From positions 62,001 to 126,000 of the forward strand of contig NZ_JACEHH010000023.1 of assembly GCF_014154935.1 (NCBI RefSeq): 64,000 nucleotides of DNA, in the 5' to 3' direction. This DNA comes from Stieleria mannarensis. GTDB lineage: Bacteria > Planctomycetota > Planctomycetia > Pirellulales > Pirellulaceae. Numbering within the stretch: the stretch's first letter is position 1; the number at the start of each line of letters is the position of its first letter. The position numbers and the translations under genes were made by a program. The notes under the pieces are model-generated. The model saw only the letters and a list, made by a program, of their open reading frames with translations. It ran no database searches and was not told the DNA's origin. Positions 18,265 to 26,420 of this stretch are shown here, in pieces.

Positions 18265-18843
18265 ATGGTCATCGTCATCGATAACTACGATTCCTTCACC
18301 TACAACCTCGTGCAGCGGCTCGGCGAAATCGACCAGACGACGCAGTTGCGTGTGTTTCGAAATGACGAGATTTCGATCGGCGAAATGGAATCGCTCTCCC
18401 CGGATCGGATCCTGGTTTCGCCGGGCCCCTGCACGCCGAACGAAGCCGGCGTCAGTGTCGAGTGCATCCAACATTTCGCGGGCAAGGTTCCCATGCTGGG
18501 CGTCTGCCTGGGCCATCAGTCGATCGGTCAAGCCTTCGGAGCATCGATCATTCGCGCCCCACAGTTGATGCACGGCAAGACGGACGAGATCTTTCACGAC
18601 GGCAGAGGGCTGTTCGAAGGGCTGGCCAATCCGTTCGTCGCGACCCGTTACCATAGTCTGGTGATCGACCCGGAAACCATGCCTGACTGTTTAGAAGTCG
18701 CCGCCTGGACCGACACCGGAGGCCAACGACAAATCATGGGCGTGCGACACAAAGCGTTTCAACTGGAAGGGTGGCAGTTTCACCCGGAAAGTTTTCTCAC
18801 CCAACCGGGCATCGAAATGTTGACGCGTTTCTTGCGGTGGTGA
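18265..18843 (+). CDS. trpG/pabA: anthranilate/aminodeoxychorismate synthase glutamine amidotransferase subunit
   Basis: A 192-residue class I glutamine amidotransferase supplying ammonia to TrpE (tryptophan) or PabB (folate). It has the opening IDNYDSFTYNLVQ, the oxyanion region SPGPCTPNEAG, the nucleophile in GVCLGHQSIGQAFG and the His-Glu pair in WQFHPESF. ATG 18265 puts the first strand right at the N-terminus, as usual. TrpG and PabA cannot be separated by sequence alone and one protein often serves both. No trpE or pabB lies nearby, but trpD is at 60891, so the pathway genes are scattered. Confidence 0.92.
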   Translation: MVIVIDNYDSFTYNLVQRLGEIDQTTQLRVFRNDEISIGEMESLSPDRILVSPGPCTPNEAGVSVECIQHFAGKVPMLGVCLGHQSIGQAFGASIIRAPQLMHGKTDEIFHDGRGLFEGLANPFVATRYHSLVIDPETMPDCLEVAAWTDTGGQRQIMGVRHKAFQLEGWQFHPESFLTQPGIEMLTRFLRW

Positions 18844-19079
18844 AGGAGCGAACGATCAGCCGATGGGCGCTAGCCCCGGTTTTGTGGCGGCGAGAACCGC
18901 GACTGGCGCCGCGGAACTGATTTAATCAACAGGCCATGACGCGTCCCGCTGGAAACCGCTGAGGATCGTGATCAGGTTTTTGAACCATCTCCACCCAACC
19001 AAACTGTGACAGGCGAGCAAGTGATTTGCCCTATCGTAGAATCAATCGCGGCCAAGTGAACTTTTAACCCGGACGTTCG

Positions 19080-19832
19080 ATGTCCCAGCCTCCGCATGAA
19101 CGCTCACCACTGAATCATCGGGTGGCGTTATGCGGTGTTGCCATCGTTGCTTGCCTGATGCTGGTCACACCGATCACGGGGCAGACGGTCGATCGCGATT
19201 CCAATCGGCAGGGGAAAGACGAAGGCACCGAAATCCGTCTGGATGAATTGCCCAAGCCGCCGACGGAAATCGCCAAGTTGATTCGCGATGGAGCCGTCCG
19301 GTTGATCACCGGCGGACAACCGACCAGCGATCCAAGTTCGTTGCCCGCCGGCCGGCGGTTGGCCGGTGAAACCCGATTCACCTTTCGCTATCGATACGAC
19401 AGCCGCGCGCGGTGGCAGATCGAAACACGATCGGGGCGGGCGGCACTGGGGCAAACGACGGTGCTGGTTCGTGTCCGCTTCCGATCGATCAAACTGATCG
19501 CATCACACGATGTCTGGTTGCTCAGCCCGCCAGAGTCGGATCGGTTTTGGGACGACCGAGTGGTTCGGCACGAGTTCGATCACGTGCAAATCTCTTCGGA
19601 TCCGCGGATCGAAAAACACTTTCTTGATGCGGCAAAAGAAATGGAACAGATGCGCGTGCCGCTGGCCTCGGTCGTCGGCCCCGGCGGCCGTGTTGATAAC
19701 GCAAAGGTCCAATCGTTGATCGAAGCCGGGATGAAGCAAGCGCTTGATGACACCACCGATCTGGTCCGCATCCGCTATCGCGAACTCGATCGGGTGACCG
19801 AGCACGGCATGCTGCCGCTGCCAGCGCCCTAG
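19080..19832 (+). CDS. secreted protein with an HExxH motif
   Basis: A 250-residue protein with an N-terminal hydrophobic segment (about residues 14-36) ending near TGQT, so probably exported. The middle holds a strand-rich stretch (ETRFTFRYRYDSRARWQIE) and the motif VRHEFDHVQI. This contains HExxH, the zinc-binding signature of metalloproteases, in a setting like the DUF922 family. The C-terminal third is helical and alternates basic and acidic residues. The assignment rests on one short motif plus spacing. Stand-alone gene, followed by repeat R4. Confidence 0.6.
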   Translation: MSQPPHERSPLNHRVALCGVAIVACLMLVTPITGQTVDRDSNRQGKDEGTEIRLDELPKPPTEIAKLIRDGAVRLITGGQPTSDPSSLPAGRRLAGETRFTFRYRYDSRARWQIETRSGRAALGQTTVLVRVRFRSIKLIASHDVWLLSPPESDRFWDDRVVRHEFDHVQISSDPRIEKHFLDAAKEMEQMRVPLASVVGPGGRVDNAKVQSLIEAGMKQALDDTTDLVRIRYRELDRVTEHGMLPLPAP

Positions 19833-19836
19833 CTGG

Positions 19837-19920
19837 ACAGTCGCCGTCCTCTCCGAGGTCGGCGCGGGGCAACGCGTCGCAGTTTCGCGCACGCCGAGTT
19901 CGGAGAACACGGCGACTGTG
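19837..19920. repeat. dispersed palindromic repeat R4, full copy
   Basis: Imperfect inverted repeat: ACAGTCGCCGTCCTCTCCGA on the left, and on the right the reverse complement of GTCGCCGTGTTCTCCGAACT. The right arm recurs at 16339-16396. It starts 4 bases after the preceding stop codon. Confidence 0.75.
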
Positions 19921-19962
19921 CGAACGCATCGTCAAGAACGCAAAACGAGTCGCGGTAGACGA

Positions 19963-20427
19963 TTAGCGGAAATCGGGCGGCGCCGGTTCGCCGGGGACGA
20001 TGCCCGCGTTTAACATTTTCTCTTCCTGGAACTTCCTCAATCGCTCTTGGAATTCCTGTTCCGTTTCCTCGTCCGACTTTCGCTCCGGCAAGACCGGTTC
20101 GGGCAGCGGATCGCCGTCGGACCCGCGGGATTTCACACCGCCCAGCGGCGCGACCCGCTCGCGGGATTCCATCTCATCTTTGGCCGAATCACGCGGCGTC
20201 ACGTCGGCGGTGCGGGCGCCGCCGGGATCATACAAACTGCCCACGCGGCCGGAGTTGCGTTGGGTGCGTTCCCAGATTCCGCCGTAGGCCGAATAGGCTT
20301 GGTCTTCGCGGTCGCAACACAATCGACACCCGGTGCTGGTGGTCACGACGCAGCAGAGCAGCGCAAGGCCCAGCAGCGTCCGTGAAACACGCCTCGTTCG
20401 ATTCTCTCGTCTGCGGTCAGCTCTCAT
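19963..20427 (-). CDS. small predicted lipoprotein
   Basis: About 154 residues starting MRADRRRENRTRR, with a signal peptide ending in the lipobox TSTGC. The mature part starts with two further cysteines (RLCCDRED), then becomes charged and disordered (EMESRERVAPLGG, EETEQEFQERLRKFQEEK), with a short helix near the end. A 7-codon longer GTG start is possible. No family recognised; the layout is typical of abundant small planctomycete lipoproteins. Confidence 0.65.
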   Translation of the reverse strand: MRADRRRENRTRRVSRTLLGLALLCCVVTTSTGCRLCCDREDQAYSAYGGIWERTQRNSGRVGSLYDPGGARTADVTPRDSAKDEMESRERVAPLGGVKSRGSDGDPLPEPVLPERKSDEETEQEFQERLRKFQEEKMLNAGIVPGEPAPPDFR

Positions 20428-20490
20428 CGCGTTGCTCTCGTTCACCACTTCTCAGCGGGATAGAGGTCCGCCCTCACAAGCAGGGCGCAT

Positions 20491-20519
20491 AAAAAACGGC
20501 GTCCGCGGATGCGAACACC
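20491..20519 (-). terminator. intrinsic terminator of the gene at 20567
   Basis: On the minus strand GGTGTTCG pairs with CGGACGCC (8 bp, two G-U pairs) across a 6-base loop, followed after one base by six T. It begins about 48 bases past the stop codon. Confidence 0.65.
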
Positions 20520-20566
20520 ATTTGTATCGGTTGCGCCGACCTGAGGCTTTAGGAAAGATTTAACGG

Positions 20567-21103
20567 TTAGTGTCGGATCGCGTAGACGACGTCGCCGATG
20601 TTCTTGCTCATCATCGCCAGAGCCGATTCGATTCGCGGGGCCGTGCCGAGTCGGTCGCCGACTCCGGGTAACGCCATCACGCAAAACAGAACCAAGACGA
20701 ATCCGCCGTAGGCCGCACCGCTATCGATCCCGGAATCGTGCCCGATGATGCGACTGCCCTTGGAAAAGGGCAACCGAAACGCCCACCGCTCTTTGGGTTC
20801 GTATTCGTGGATGGTGCCGACTTGCAATCGAGCCTCGCCTTGGACGGTTTCGACGAAGGTTTCGGCGATGACCTGCATCCGGCGATCATCGTAGCGCAGG
20901 TCGTAGCTTTTTCCCGACTTGATCTTCTTGGCCACTTTCGTGCTCAGCCCCAGCGTGAAACCGCCACCGGATGTTTCACGTACGAAGACCTTTTGAAACT
21001 TGCGGCCGACCAGTAGCTTGGCGGTACTGTCGCCGACGACTTTGCATCGATACGTTTTCGCTTGCCCTTCGGTAGGCAGGGTTCGGTAGGAATGCGATGA
21101 CAT
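20567..21103 (-). CDS. hypothetical protein with C-terminal membrane segment
   Basis: About 178 residues from MSSHSYRTLPTEG. The N-terminal 110 residues are beta-rich and basic (TYRCKVVGDSTAKLLVGRKF, YDLRYDDRRMQVIAETFVE), somewhat like a PilZ-type barrel but without a clear RxxxR / DxSxxG pair. A hydrophobic helix near residues 137-153 (GGFVLVLFCVMALPGVG) could anchor it, leaving a short tail. The longer frame to 21196 has no better start. Function unknown. Confidence 0.55.
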   Translation of the reverse strand: MSSHSYRTLPTEGQAKTYRCKVVGDSTAKLLVGRKFQKVFVRETSGGGFTLGLSTKVAKKIKSGKSYDLRYDDRRMQVIAETFVETVQGEARLQVGTIHEYEPKERWAFRLPFSKGSRIIGHDSGIDSGAAYGGFVLVLFCVMALPGVGDRLGTAPRIESALAMMSKNIGDVVYAIRH

Positions 21104-21406
21104 TGTTCTGACAACCGTTTTGAAGGGGTCTGCCGGAATCGGACTGAGAACCAGTCCCGGTGTGGATAAGCATCCGCGCTCCAATCGCGCGAACACTGAA
21201 CGCTAGTTTGCAAAGTTCACCCACTGAGGAAGTTTGACGCCCTGGCCGAGGGTTTTTCTTCAATAAGCTGTTCCGGTTAGGAGGGTTTCAACGGCTGTGA
21301 CAGTCCGACGGGATGGCGCGGTCCTGTTGAGTCGAATCGAAGGGGCAGGCCGGTCGCTGTCGACCGTTGCCGTTCGGTTTCATTTGTGTCACGGACAGAT
21401 AGGGCG
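21104..21406. other. divergent intergenic region upstream of the cytochrome gene
   Basis: About 300 bases between two divergent genes. It should contain the promoter of the cytochrome-barrel pair. I see TTGACG near 21233 but no convincing matching -10 box, and no repeat. Confidence 0.4.
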
Positions 21407-23515
21407 ATGCTGGCCAAATCCATCTTTCAGGCGCCATCCATCGTGCAGGCGCGGTCACTCTGCTGGCTGCTGATCCTGTCGCTCTCTCCCGCGGTCGCCC
21501 AGCAGCCGCACCCCCACCCCTGGTCGACACCGACCGATCGTGCGTCGTGGGAAATCTCCGCGGGGCCGTCTGCCGCCCACCCTTGGAATCCGGACGCTTT
21601 CTACCAGTTGCAGCGGATTGCAGCCGCCCCCAAGGACGCGAATCCCCAACGCCATGCCCAGGCTCCGCGGTCGGTCGCCCAGCTGCGGCGATCGTTGCAC
21701 GACGCCGTTCGCAACGCCAGCACCTCGCTCGGGGAAAGCGACGATGACCTGCTCGGTGGAGATGACCTGCTCGGTGGAGATTTGGTTCCTGGTTCTCAAG
21801 GGCATGCATCCGCTGATGATCCGTTGGCCGGATTGGGGCCGGTCCAGCCCGGCGACGCCGCGCCGCAACGCGATCCCCATGCCGACCTGTGGACCGAAGA
21901 CTGTTATCCCTCGGCGGAATCGTGCCGCGCCTGTCATCCGACCCAATACGAACAGTGGCGGGCCAGCGGGCATGCCTACGCCAGCGTCTCGCCGATGTTC
22001 AATCGATTCGAACAAGCGATGACCGAGCTGACCGAAGGCACGGTGGGCAGCTTTTGCAATCGCTGTCACTCCCCGGTTCAAACCCAGCTCAAGATTCCTC
22101 GTTCGGTCAGCGTGCTTGACGCACCGCCGGTGGTCCGCGAAGGCGTCACCTGTATCGCATGCCACCGTATCAACGAACATTACTGGCGCAGCAACGGAGA
22201 CCGGCGAATCGTCCCCGGCAACATTCACGCGCCGGTCTATGGCGGCCGCGGCGGAGCGGGGCTGCGAGAGGCAGTGGCCAATGCGGAATCGCTGAAATTA
22301 AAACTGTCCCCCGACGACAAAGGTCCCGGACAAGCAATCCACCTGCAGGGGCGGTTCTTCAAACCGCTGACCAATAGCGACGTCTGTGTCTCCTGTCACC
22401 AGGTCGCTGTGCATCCGGGGATTTGGTTGGAAGTCGTCCACGCCCAATATCGAAGCGGGCCGGCCGCCAAACGTGGCGTGTCTTGCCAAGACTGTCACAT
22501 GGGCGCCGTACCGGGCAAACCGAATGGCTACCAAACCGACTTTGTCGCGCACATCGGTGACAAACCCTTCGGTGAAAAACGCAAACAGTCCAACCACATG
22601 TTCTGGGGACCGGGTTACTCGATCGCCCATCCCGGGATCTTTCCACACCACCCCAAGGCGAAACAATACACGCCGCGCGAGTGGTTGGCGTTTGATTATC
22701 GAGCCGGTTGGGGGACCGATGCGTTTGAAAACAACGTGACCGATGCGATGACGTTCCCCGCACCCTGGGACACCAGCGATGATCGCCGCGACGGCCGCAA
22801 GATCATCGACGACAACCTTGCCAGGCTGGCCGAGAAGCGCGCCGGTTCGATCGCGACCATGGAAGGCGGACTGAAGGTCGAAGGCCCCCACTTCCATCAC
22901 GAACCGACCGCCGGGCGACGCCTGAAATTCAGTTACACCGTTCGCAATGTCAGCGAGGGCCACAACCTGCCGACCGGATCACTGGGCGCCCAACCGCAAT
23001 TGTGGTTGAACGTCGCGTTGATCGATCCCGACGGTTGCCGAGTCTGGGAGAGCGGCTACCTGGATCGTCACGGCGATCTGGCCGACATGCATTCGGTCGA
23101 TGTCGCGACGCACCAAGTGGCACGCGACAAAGACCTGTTCAATCTGCAAACCAAGTTCTTGATCAACAACGTGCGTGGGACGGATCGCGAGGCGGCGCTT
23201 CCGTTGAACTTTTCGCTCGATCAACTCGTGTTCTTGCGCCCCGGTGCCGTACCCGTGTCGGTGCTCAATCACCCACCGCTGATCCGTATGGAAGCCCATT
23301 CGATCCCGCCACTCGATTCGCGCACGGCACATTATTCGATTCCCGCCGGCGTGATGACCAAAAAAGGGGCGTATCGATTGAGCGTGCGGATGCGGAACCG
23401 GACCGAACCGATCTATTTCATGCGTCAGATCAACAGCACTCCGGACATGATTCAGCGAATGCTGGAAAACACGCTGGACCTGCATCCATCCAGTCATACG
23501 TTTTGGGTGCGCTGA
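21407..23515 (+). CDS. exported five-haem c-type cytochrome (c554-like)
   Basis: About 702 residues with a signal peptide ending near AVAQQ. A 6-residue unit is repeated (DDLLGG twice, about 116-127). The cytochrome domain follows with five CxxCH haem sites in order: CRACH, CNRCH, CIACH, CVSCH and CQDCH. The first is followed by PTQYEQWRASGHA, as in the cytochrome c554 family. A late GHNLPTG segment and a C-terminal beta-rich domain match other multihaem proteins with sandwich tails. Electron transfer in the periplasm or at the outer membrane is expected. Its TGA overlaps the ATG of the next gene (TGATG), so the two are translationally coupled. Confidence 0.88.
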   Translation: MLAKSIFQAPSIVQARSLCWLLILSLSPAVAQQPHPHPWSTPTDRASWEISAGPSAAHPWNPDAFYQLQRIAAAPKDANPQRHAQAPRSVAQLRRSLHDAVRNASTSLGESDDDLLGGDDLLGGDLVPGSQGHASADDPLAGLGPVQPGDAAPQRDPHADLWTEDCYPSAESCRACHPTQYEQWRASGHAYASVSPMFNRFEQAMTELTEGTVGSFCNRCHSPVQTQLKIPRSVSVLDAPPVVREGVTCIACHRINEHYWRSNGDRRIVPGNIHAPVYGGRGGAGLREAVANAESLKLKLSPDDKGPGQAIHLQGRFFKPLTNSDVCVSCHQVAVHPGIWLEVVHAQYRSGPAAKRGVSCQDCHMGAVPGKPNGYQTDFVAHIGDKPFGEKRKQSNHMFWGPGYSIAHPGIFPHHPKAKQYTPREWLAFDYRAGWGTDAFENNVTDAMTFPAPWDTSDDRRDGRKIIDDNLARLAEKRAGSIATMEGGLKVEGPHFHHEPTAGRRLKFSYTVRNVSEGHNLPTGSLGAQPQLWLNVALIDPDGCRVWESGYLDRHGDLADMHSVDVATHQVARDKDLFNLQTKFLINNVRGTDREAALPLNFSLDQLVFLRPGAVPVSVLNHPPLIRMEAHSIPPLDSRTAHYSIPAGVMTKKGAYRLSVRMRNRTEPIYFMRQINSTPDMIQRMLENTLDLHPSSHTFWVR

Positions 23516-25404
23516 TGACGATGAATCGAACCTGTTTGATCGGATTGGCATTGCTGTCGTTGGCGACGCTCGGTGCCGATCGTCCGCGCCGTTTGCCGGC
23601 GGTTGACAAAACGTCCGGGACCGAAGCGTCGACGGAAACCACCGCGATGGTGACGCAGGACTTTGATCGCGCACTGCAGCGTTCCCTTGCCCAGCTGCAA
23701 CACGCCTCGGTCGCTGATCCACCGGCACCGCCGTCGATGGTGTCCCATGGTTTCGAAAGCATCGGATCGATATCGCCGATGCGAAACGAATCGCGGCCCG
23801 TCACGTCACATCGATTGGACGATTTCACGCTCGCACTGGAACACTACCTCCAACCGCAAGCCGAGCGTTCACTTGCGGGGCTGCCGACAACCGAGGCCGT
23901 GCTTCCGGAGTTTCCGCTCGAGTTGTTCGACCACGAGTTGGTGCCGGCAGACCCGGTCGCAGAGCACAAGACAGTCGCCGAACACAAGACGTTCGCCGAA
24001 CGACTGGGGGGACCGCCGCAGATGACCCCCGCTCCGATCGTCCTGCACGACCACCGCATGGATTTTTCACCGATGCCGGTCGATCCCGCCGCCTGTTACC
24101 ACGACGGCGGCCGCGAGGCCTGGGTCTACGATGCCAAACAAGACGTGCCGACCCAACATCCGTGGGTCGAATGGGGGCGCGTTTGGTACGGCGACGGCAT
24201 CACGCCGCGAGGACGGGATCTGTTCGGGCCGATGAATCTGGTCCGGCCAAAGTTCTACGTCTACGGTGACTTTCGCACGGGCATCCAGTCCGGGCGCAAC
24301 GCCGGTGGGCGGGCCGACAACTGGGCCAACCGGCTGAACCTGGACATGGATCTTCAGATCACCGACACCGAACGCTTTCACGCTTTCGTCGGTCCGCTGG
24401 ATAAACAAAATCGGTTCACGCGTTGGGAATTGGTCGACGGCGAATTGCAGTATCGCAATGAAATGAACCTGACCCCGGCGACCGCGTTCTTCGAAGGCGA
24501 CCTCGGCGTCATGTTTGGGGCATTGGGCAATCAGTCCTCGCCATTCGAGTTGCCGGTGTCGGCAGGGCTGATGCCGCTGCTGTTTCAAAACGGCATCTGG
24601 ATGGAAGACGCCGTCAGTGGGGTCGCGTTTGCCATCCCCGCCAAACACAGTCGCTTGCTCAATTGGGCCAACTTTGACGTCAGCTTCTTCGCCGTCTTTG
24701 ACCAGCTCAACAGCCCGGCGTTTGCCGATGCCAGCGACGCGCAGGCGTTTGGGACGGCATGGTTTATCGAAGCCTATGGCGGATACATCGAAACCGGCTA
24801 CGCGTATTTGAATCACCGCAACGACGATACACTGAGCTACCACAACGCGACCGTCAGTTTTACGCGGCGGTATTTCGATCGGATTAGCAACAGCGTGCGA
24901 GTGATCATCAATGCGGGACAGGATCGCGCCGCGGCGGACCGGACCGCCGACGGCGGATTGCTGTTGGTCGAAAACAGTTGGATCACGGCTGCGCCGTTGA
25001 CCGTGGTGCCCTACGCCAACTTTTTCTACGGCTGGGACCGGCCGCAATCGGTCGCCCGCGCCGGAATCTCTGGCGGGATTCTGCGTAATACCGGGATCAA
25101 TTTCGACACCGACGGGCTAAACGGTTTTGCAACCCTGGACACCTCCGCGGCCGACACCGCCGGGGGCTCGGTCGGCGTCGATTTGATCGGCGACGATCTG
25201 GACCGGCAGTTGTTATTGGAGTTGACTTACCTGACCACCCACGGCGATCGGGCGATCGCCCGCGGAGACCAGTACGCGATCGGGGCCCGTTATCAATTTC
25301 CGATCTCCAACGCCACACTGCTGCGGTTTGACGTCATGCACGGTTGGCGCGACGGCGAAGACGACGTGTACGGCACACGGATGGAGTACCGCTGGAAGTT
25401 TTAG
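23515..25404 (+). CDS. predicted outer-membrane beta-barrel protein coupled to the cytochrome
   Basis: A 629-residue protein starting at the ATG that overlaps the cytochrome stop; MNRTCLIG at 23521 is an alternative. It has a signal peptide (about 1-22), a 180-residue linker with a small repeat (AEHKT twice), then about 420 residues of alternating strands rich in Trp/Tyr/Phe. Examples are WVEWGRVWYGDG, FYVYGDFRTGIQSGR and YGGYIETGYAYLN, and the chain ends in an aromatic residue (MEYRWKF). This is the pattern of an outer-membrane barrel. No family recognised. The tight coupling suggests a partner channel or sheath for the cytochrome, which is inference. Confidence 0.75.
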   Translation: MTMNRTCLIGLALLSLATLGADRPRRLPAVDKTSGTEASTETTAMVTQDFDRALQRSLAQLQHASVADPPAPPSMVSHGFESIGSISPMRNESRPVTSHRLDDFTLALEHYLQPQAERSLAGLPTTEAVLPEFPLELFDHELVPADPVAEHKTVAEHKTFAERLGGPPQMTPAPIVLHDHRMDFSPMPVDPAACYHDGGREAWVYDAKQDVPTQHPWVEWGRVWYGDGITPRGRDLFGPMNLVRPKFYVYGDFRTGIQSGRNAGGRADNWANRLNLDMDLQITDTERFHAFVGPLDKQNRFTRWELVDGELQYRNEMNLTPATAFFEGDLGVMFGALGNQSSPFELPVSAGLMPLLFQNGIWMEDAVSGVAFAIPAKHSRLLNWANFDVSFFAVFDQLNSPAFADASDAQAFGTAWFIEAYGGYIETGYAYLNHRNDDTLSYHNATVSFTRRYFDRISNSVRVIINAGQDRAAADRTADGGLLLVENSWITAAPLTVVPYANFFYGWDRPQSVARAGISGGILRNTGINFDTDGLNGFATLDTSAADTAGGSVGVDLIGDDLDRQLLLELTYLTTHGDRAIARGDQYAIGARYQFPISNATLLRFDVMHGWRDGEDDVYGTRMEYRWKF

Positions 25405-25518
25405 TGCTTCGTTCCAATTGGATTTTAGGATTGCCGAGCGAAAAGAGGTCAGGTACGAAAACCCCGATGGCCCGAACCGTGCTTCGCATTGTCGGCACCT
25501 GACTAGTTGCGGGCTACG

Positions 25519-26250
25519 CTACCGGTCGTCGTGGCGATTCCCATGCTGCCGGTGAACGTCTGGGTGAATCGAATACCCGATCATCTTGACTGACCCATCG
25601 CAGAAAAGCATATTGCAACCGGATGAATGCACGCTTCCAAACCGCCTCTCAAGGGGTTCTAAAGTCTTTGAATCAGGACTTGGAGGTTCAGTCACCCATC
25701 TCGTTGTGTCGAGGTCGGCACCGGTGTAGGGCGCCTGGTCGTGCCCTCTGTCTTGTCCCGAATCATATCCCAGGTGTGATACTCGTTTCTCTCCAACCAA
25801 ATATGTAGCCGTCAGACCGTCAATCACGCCGCGAAATGCTGTGCTTCCCCTCTGCCAACTTACTCCCGTAACTCGTAGTGGATCGATCCACGCGTAGGAA
25901 GTGACGGCCGATAGTGACGGCGGACCGCTTCCAGAGTCGCTGATCCAGTCTCCTTCATTAATTGCATAATCGGTGCGCGCGACCGTTTGTGGTTGTTGCG
26001 CCACCATTCGGTAGCGAACTTCGGAGGTCTGGGGCTGAAGAGCTGATCCGGGGCGAGAAGGGCAACGGATGCTCGAAGTTAAAGTCTGGGCGAGCTGCAA
26101 CAAGCTCTTTCCGCTCGTTGTGATGCCTTCTGCGCCCCTCGTGATTTCGAACACCGAAGACTCTCCTAGTTGGGGGAGGAGCTGTTAGATCCAGCCACCC
26201 GGTTGGGGCTTTCCTACTCCTCGGTCGGCTGGCTGTAGAGGAAGCCGTCG
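25519..26250 (-). pseudogene. DUF1559 protein remnant with in-frame stop
   Basis: The C-terminal end is a clear DUF1559 module: FGSVHSSGCNMLFCDGSVKMIGYS carries the H-x9-DG signature, and ARTDYAINEGDW is also family-like. Reading upstream through a TAA at 26187-26185 gives DRGVGKPQPGGWI, stop, QLLPQLGE, which matches the family's conserved QPGGWI...LPxLE block. The pilin-like N-terminus is absent. The gene is therefore both truncated and interrupted, not merely started late. The GTG at 26154 could still give a 211-residue product. Confidence 0.75.
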
Positions 26251-26351
26251 TCTTGGACGGTCAGTCGACGTCGCCATGCATACAACGACGCGGTGGAGAT
26301 TTCGTGGAAATCACAGAAATCCGGGATCGAGCACTCGGCATCGTCGTACAT
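26214..26351 (-). pseudogene. short transposase-like helix-turn-helix fragment
   Basis: A 45-codon frame encoding MYDDAECSIPDFCDFHEIST followed by ASLYAWRRRL. The pattern FCxxHxIS-x-xSLYAWRRRL resembles the N-terminal helix-turn-helix of IS66/IS3-type transposase proteins. It overlaps the truncated edge of the DUF1559 remnant and stops shortly after, so it is probably the scar of an insertion. Too short for certainty; it could be a small real protein. Confidence 0.4.
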
Positions 26352-26420
26352 CCGGATCAGTCATTGCCACCACCGATCAACGCGACGTCCGCACGATCCT
26401 CCGCAAGCACGAGTGGCATT

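Noticed and set aside
16366-19910. Short frames reading MFSELGVRE at two sites as a small protein family
   Set aside because: The similarity comes from the R4 DNA repeat, present in opposite orientations and not conserved as a reading frame.
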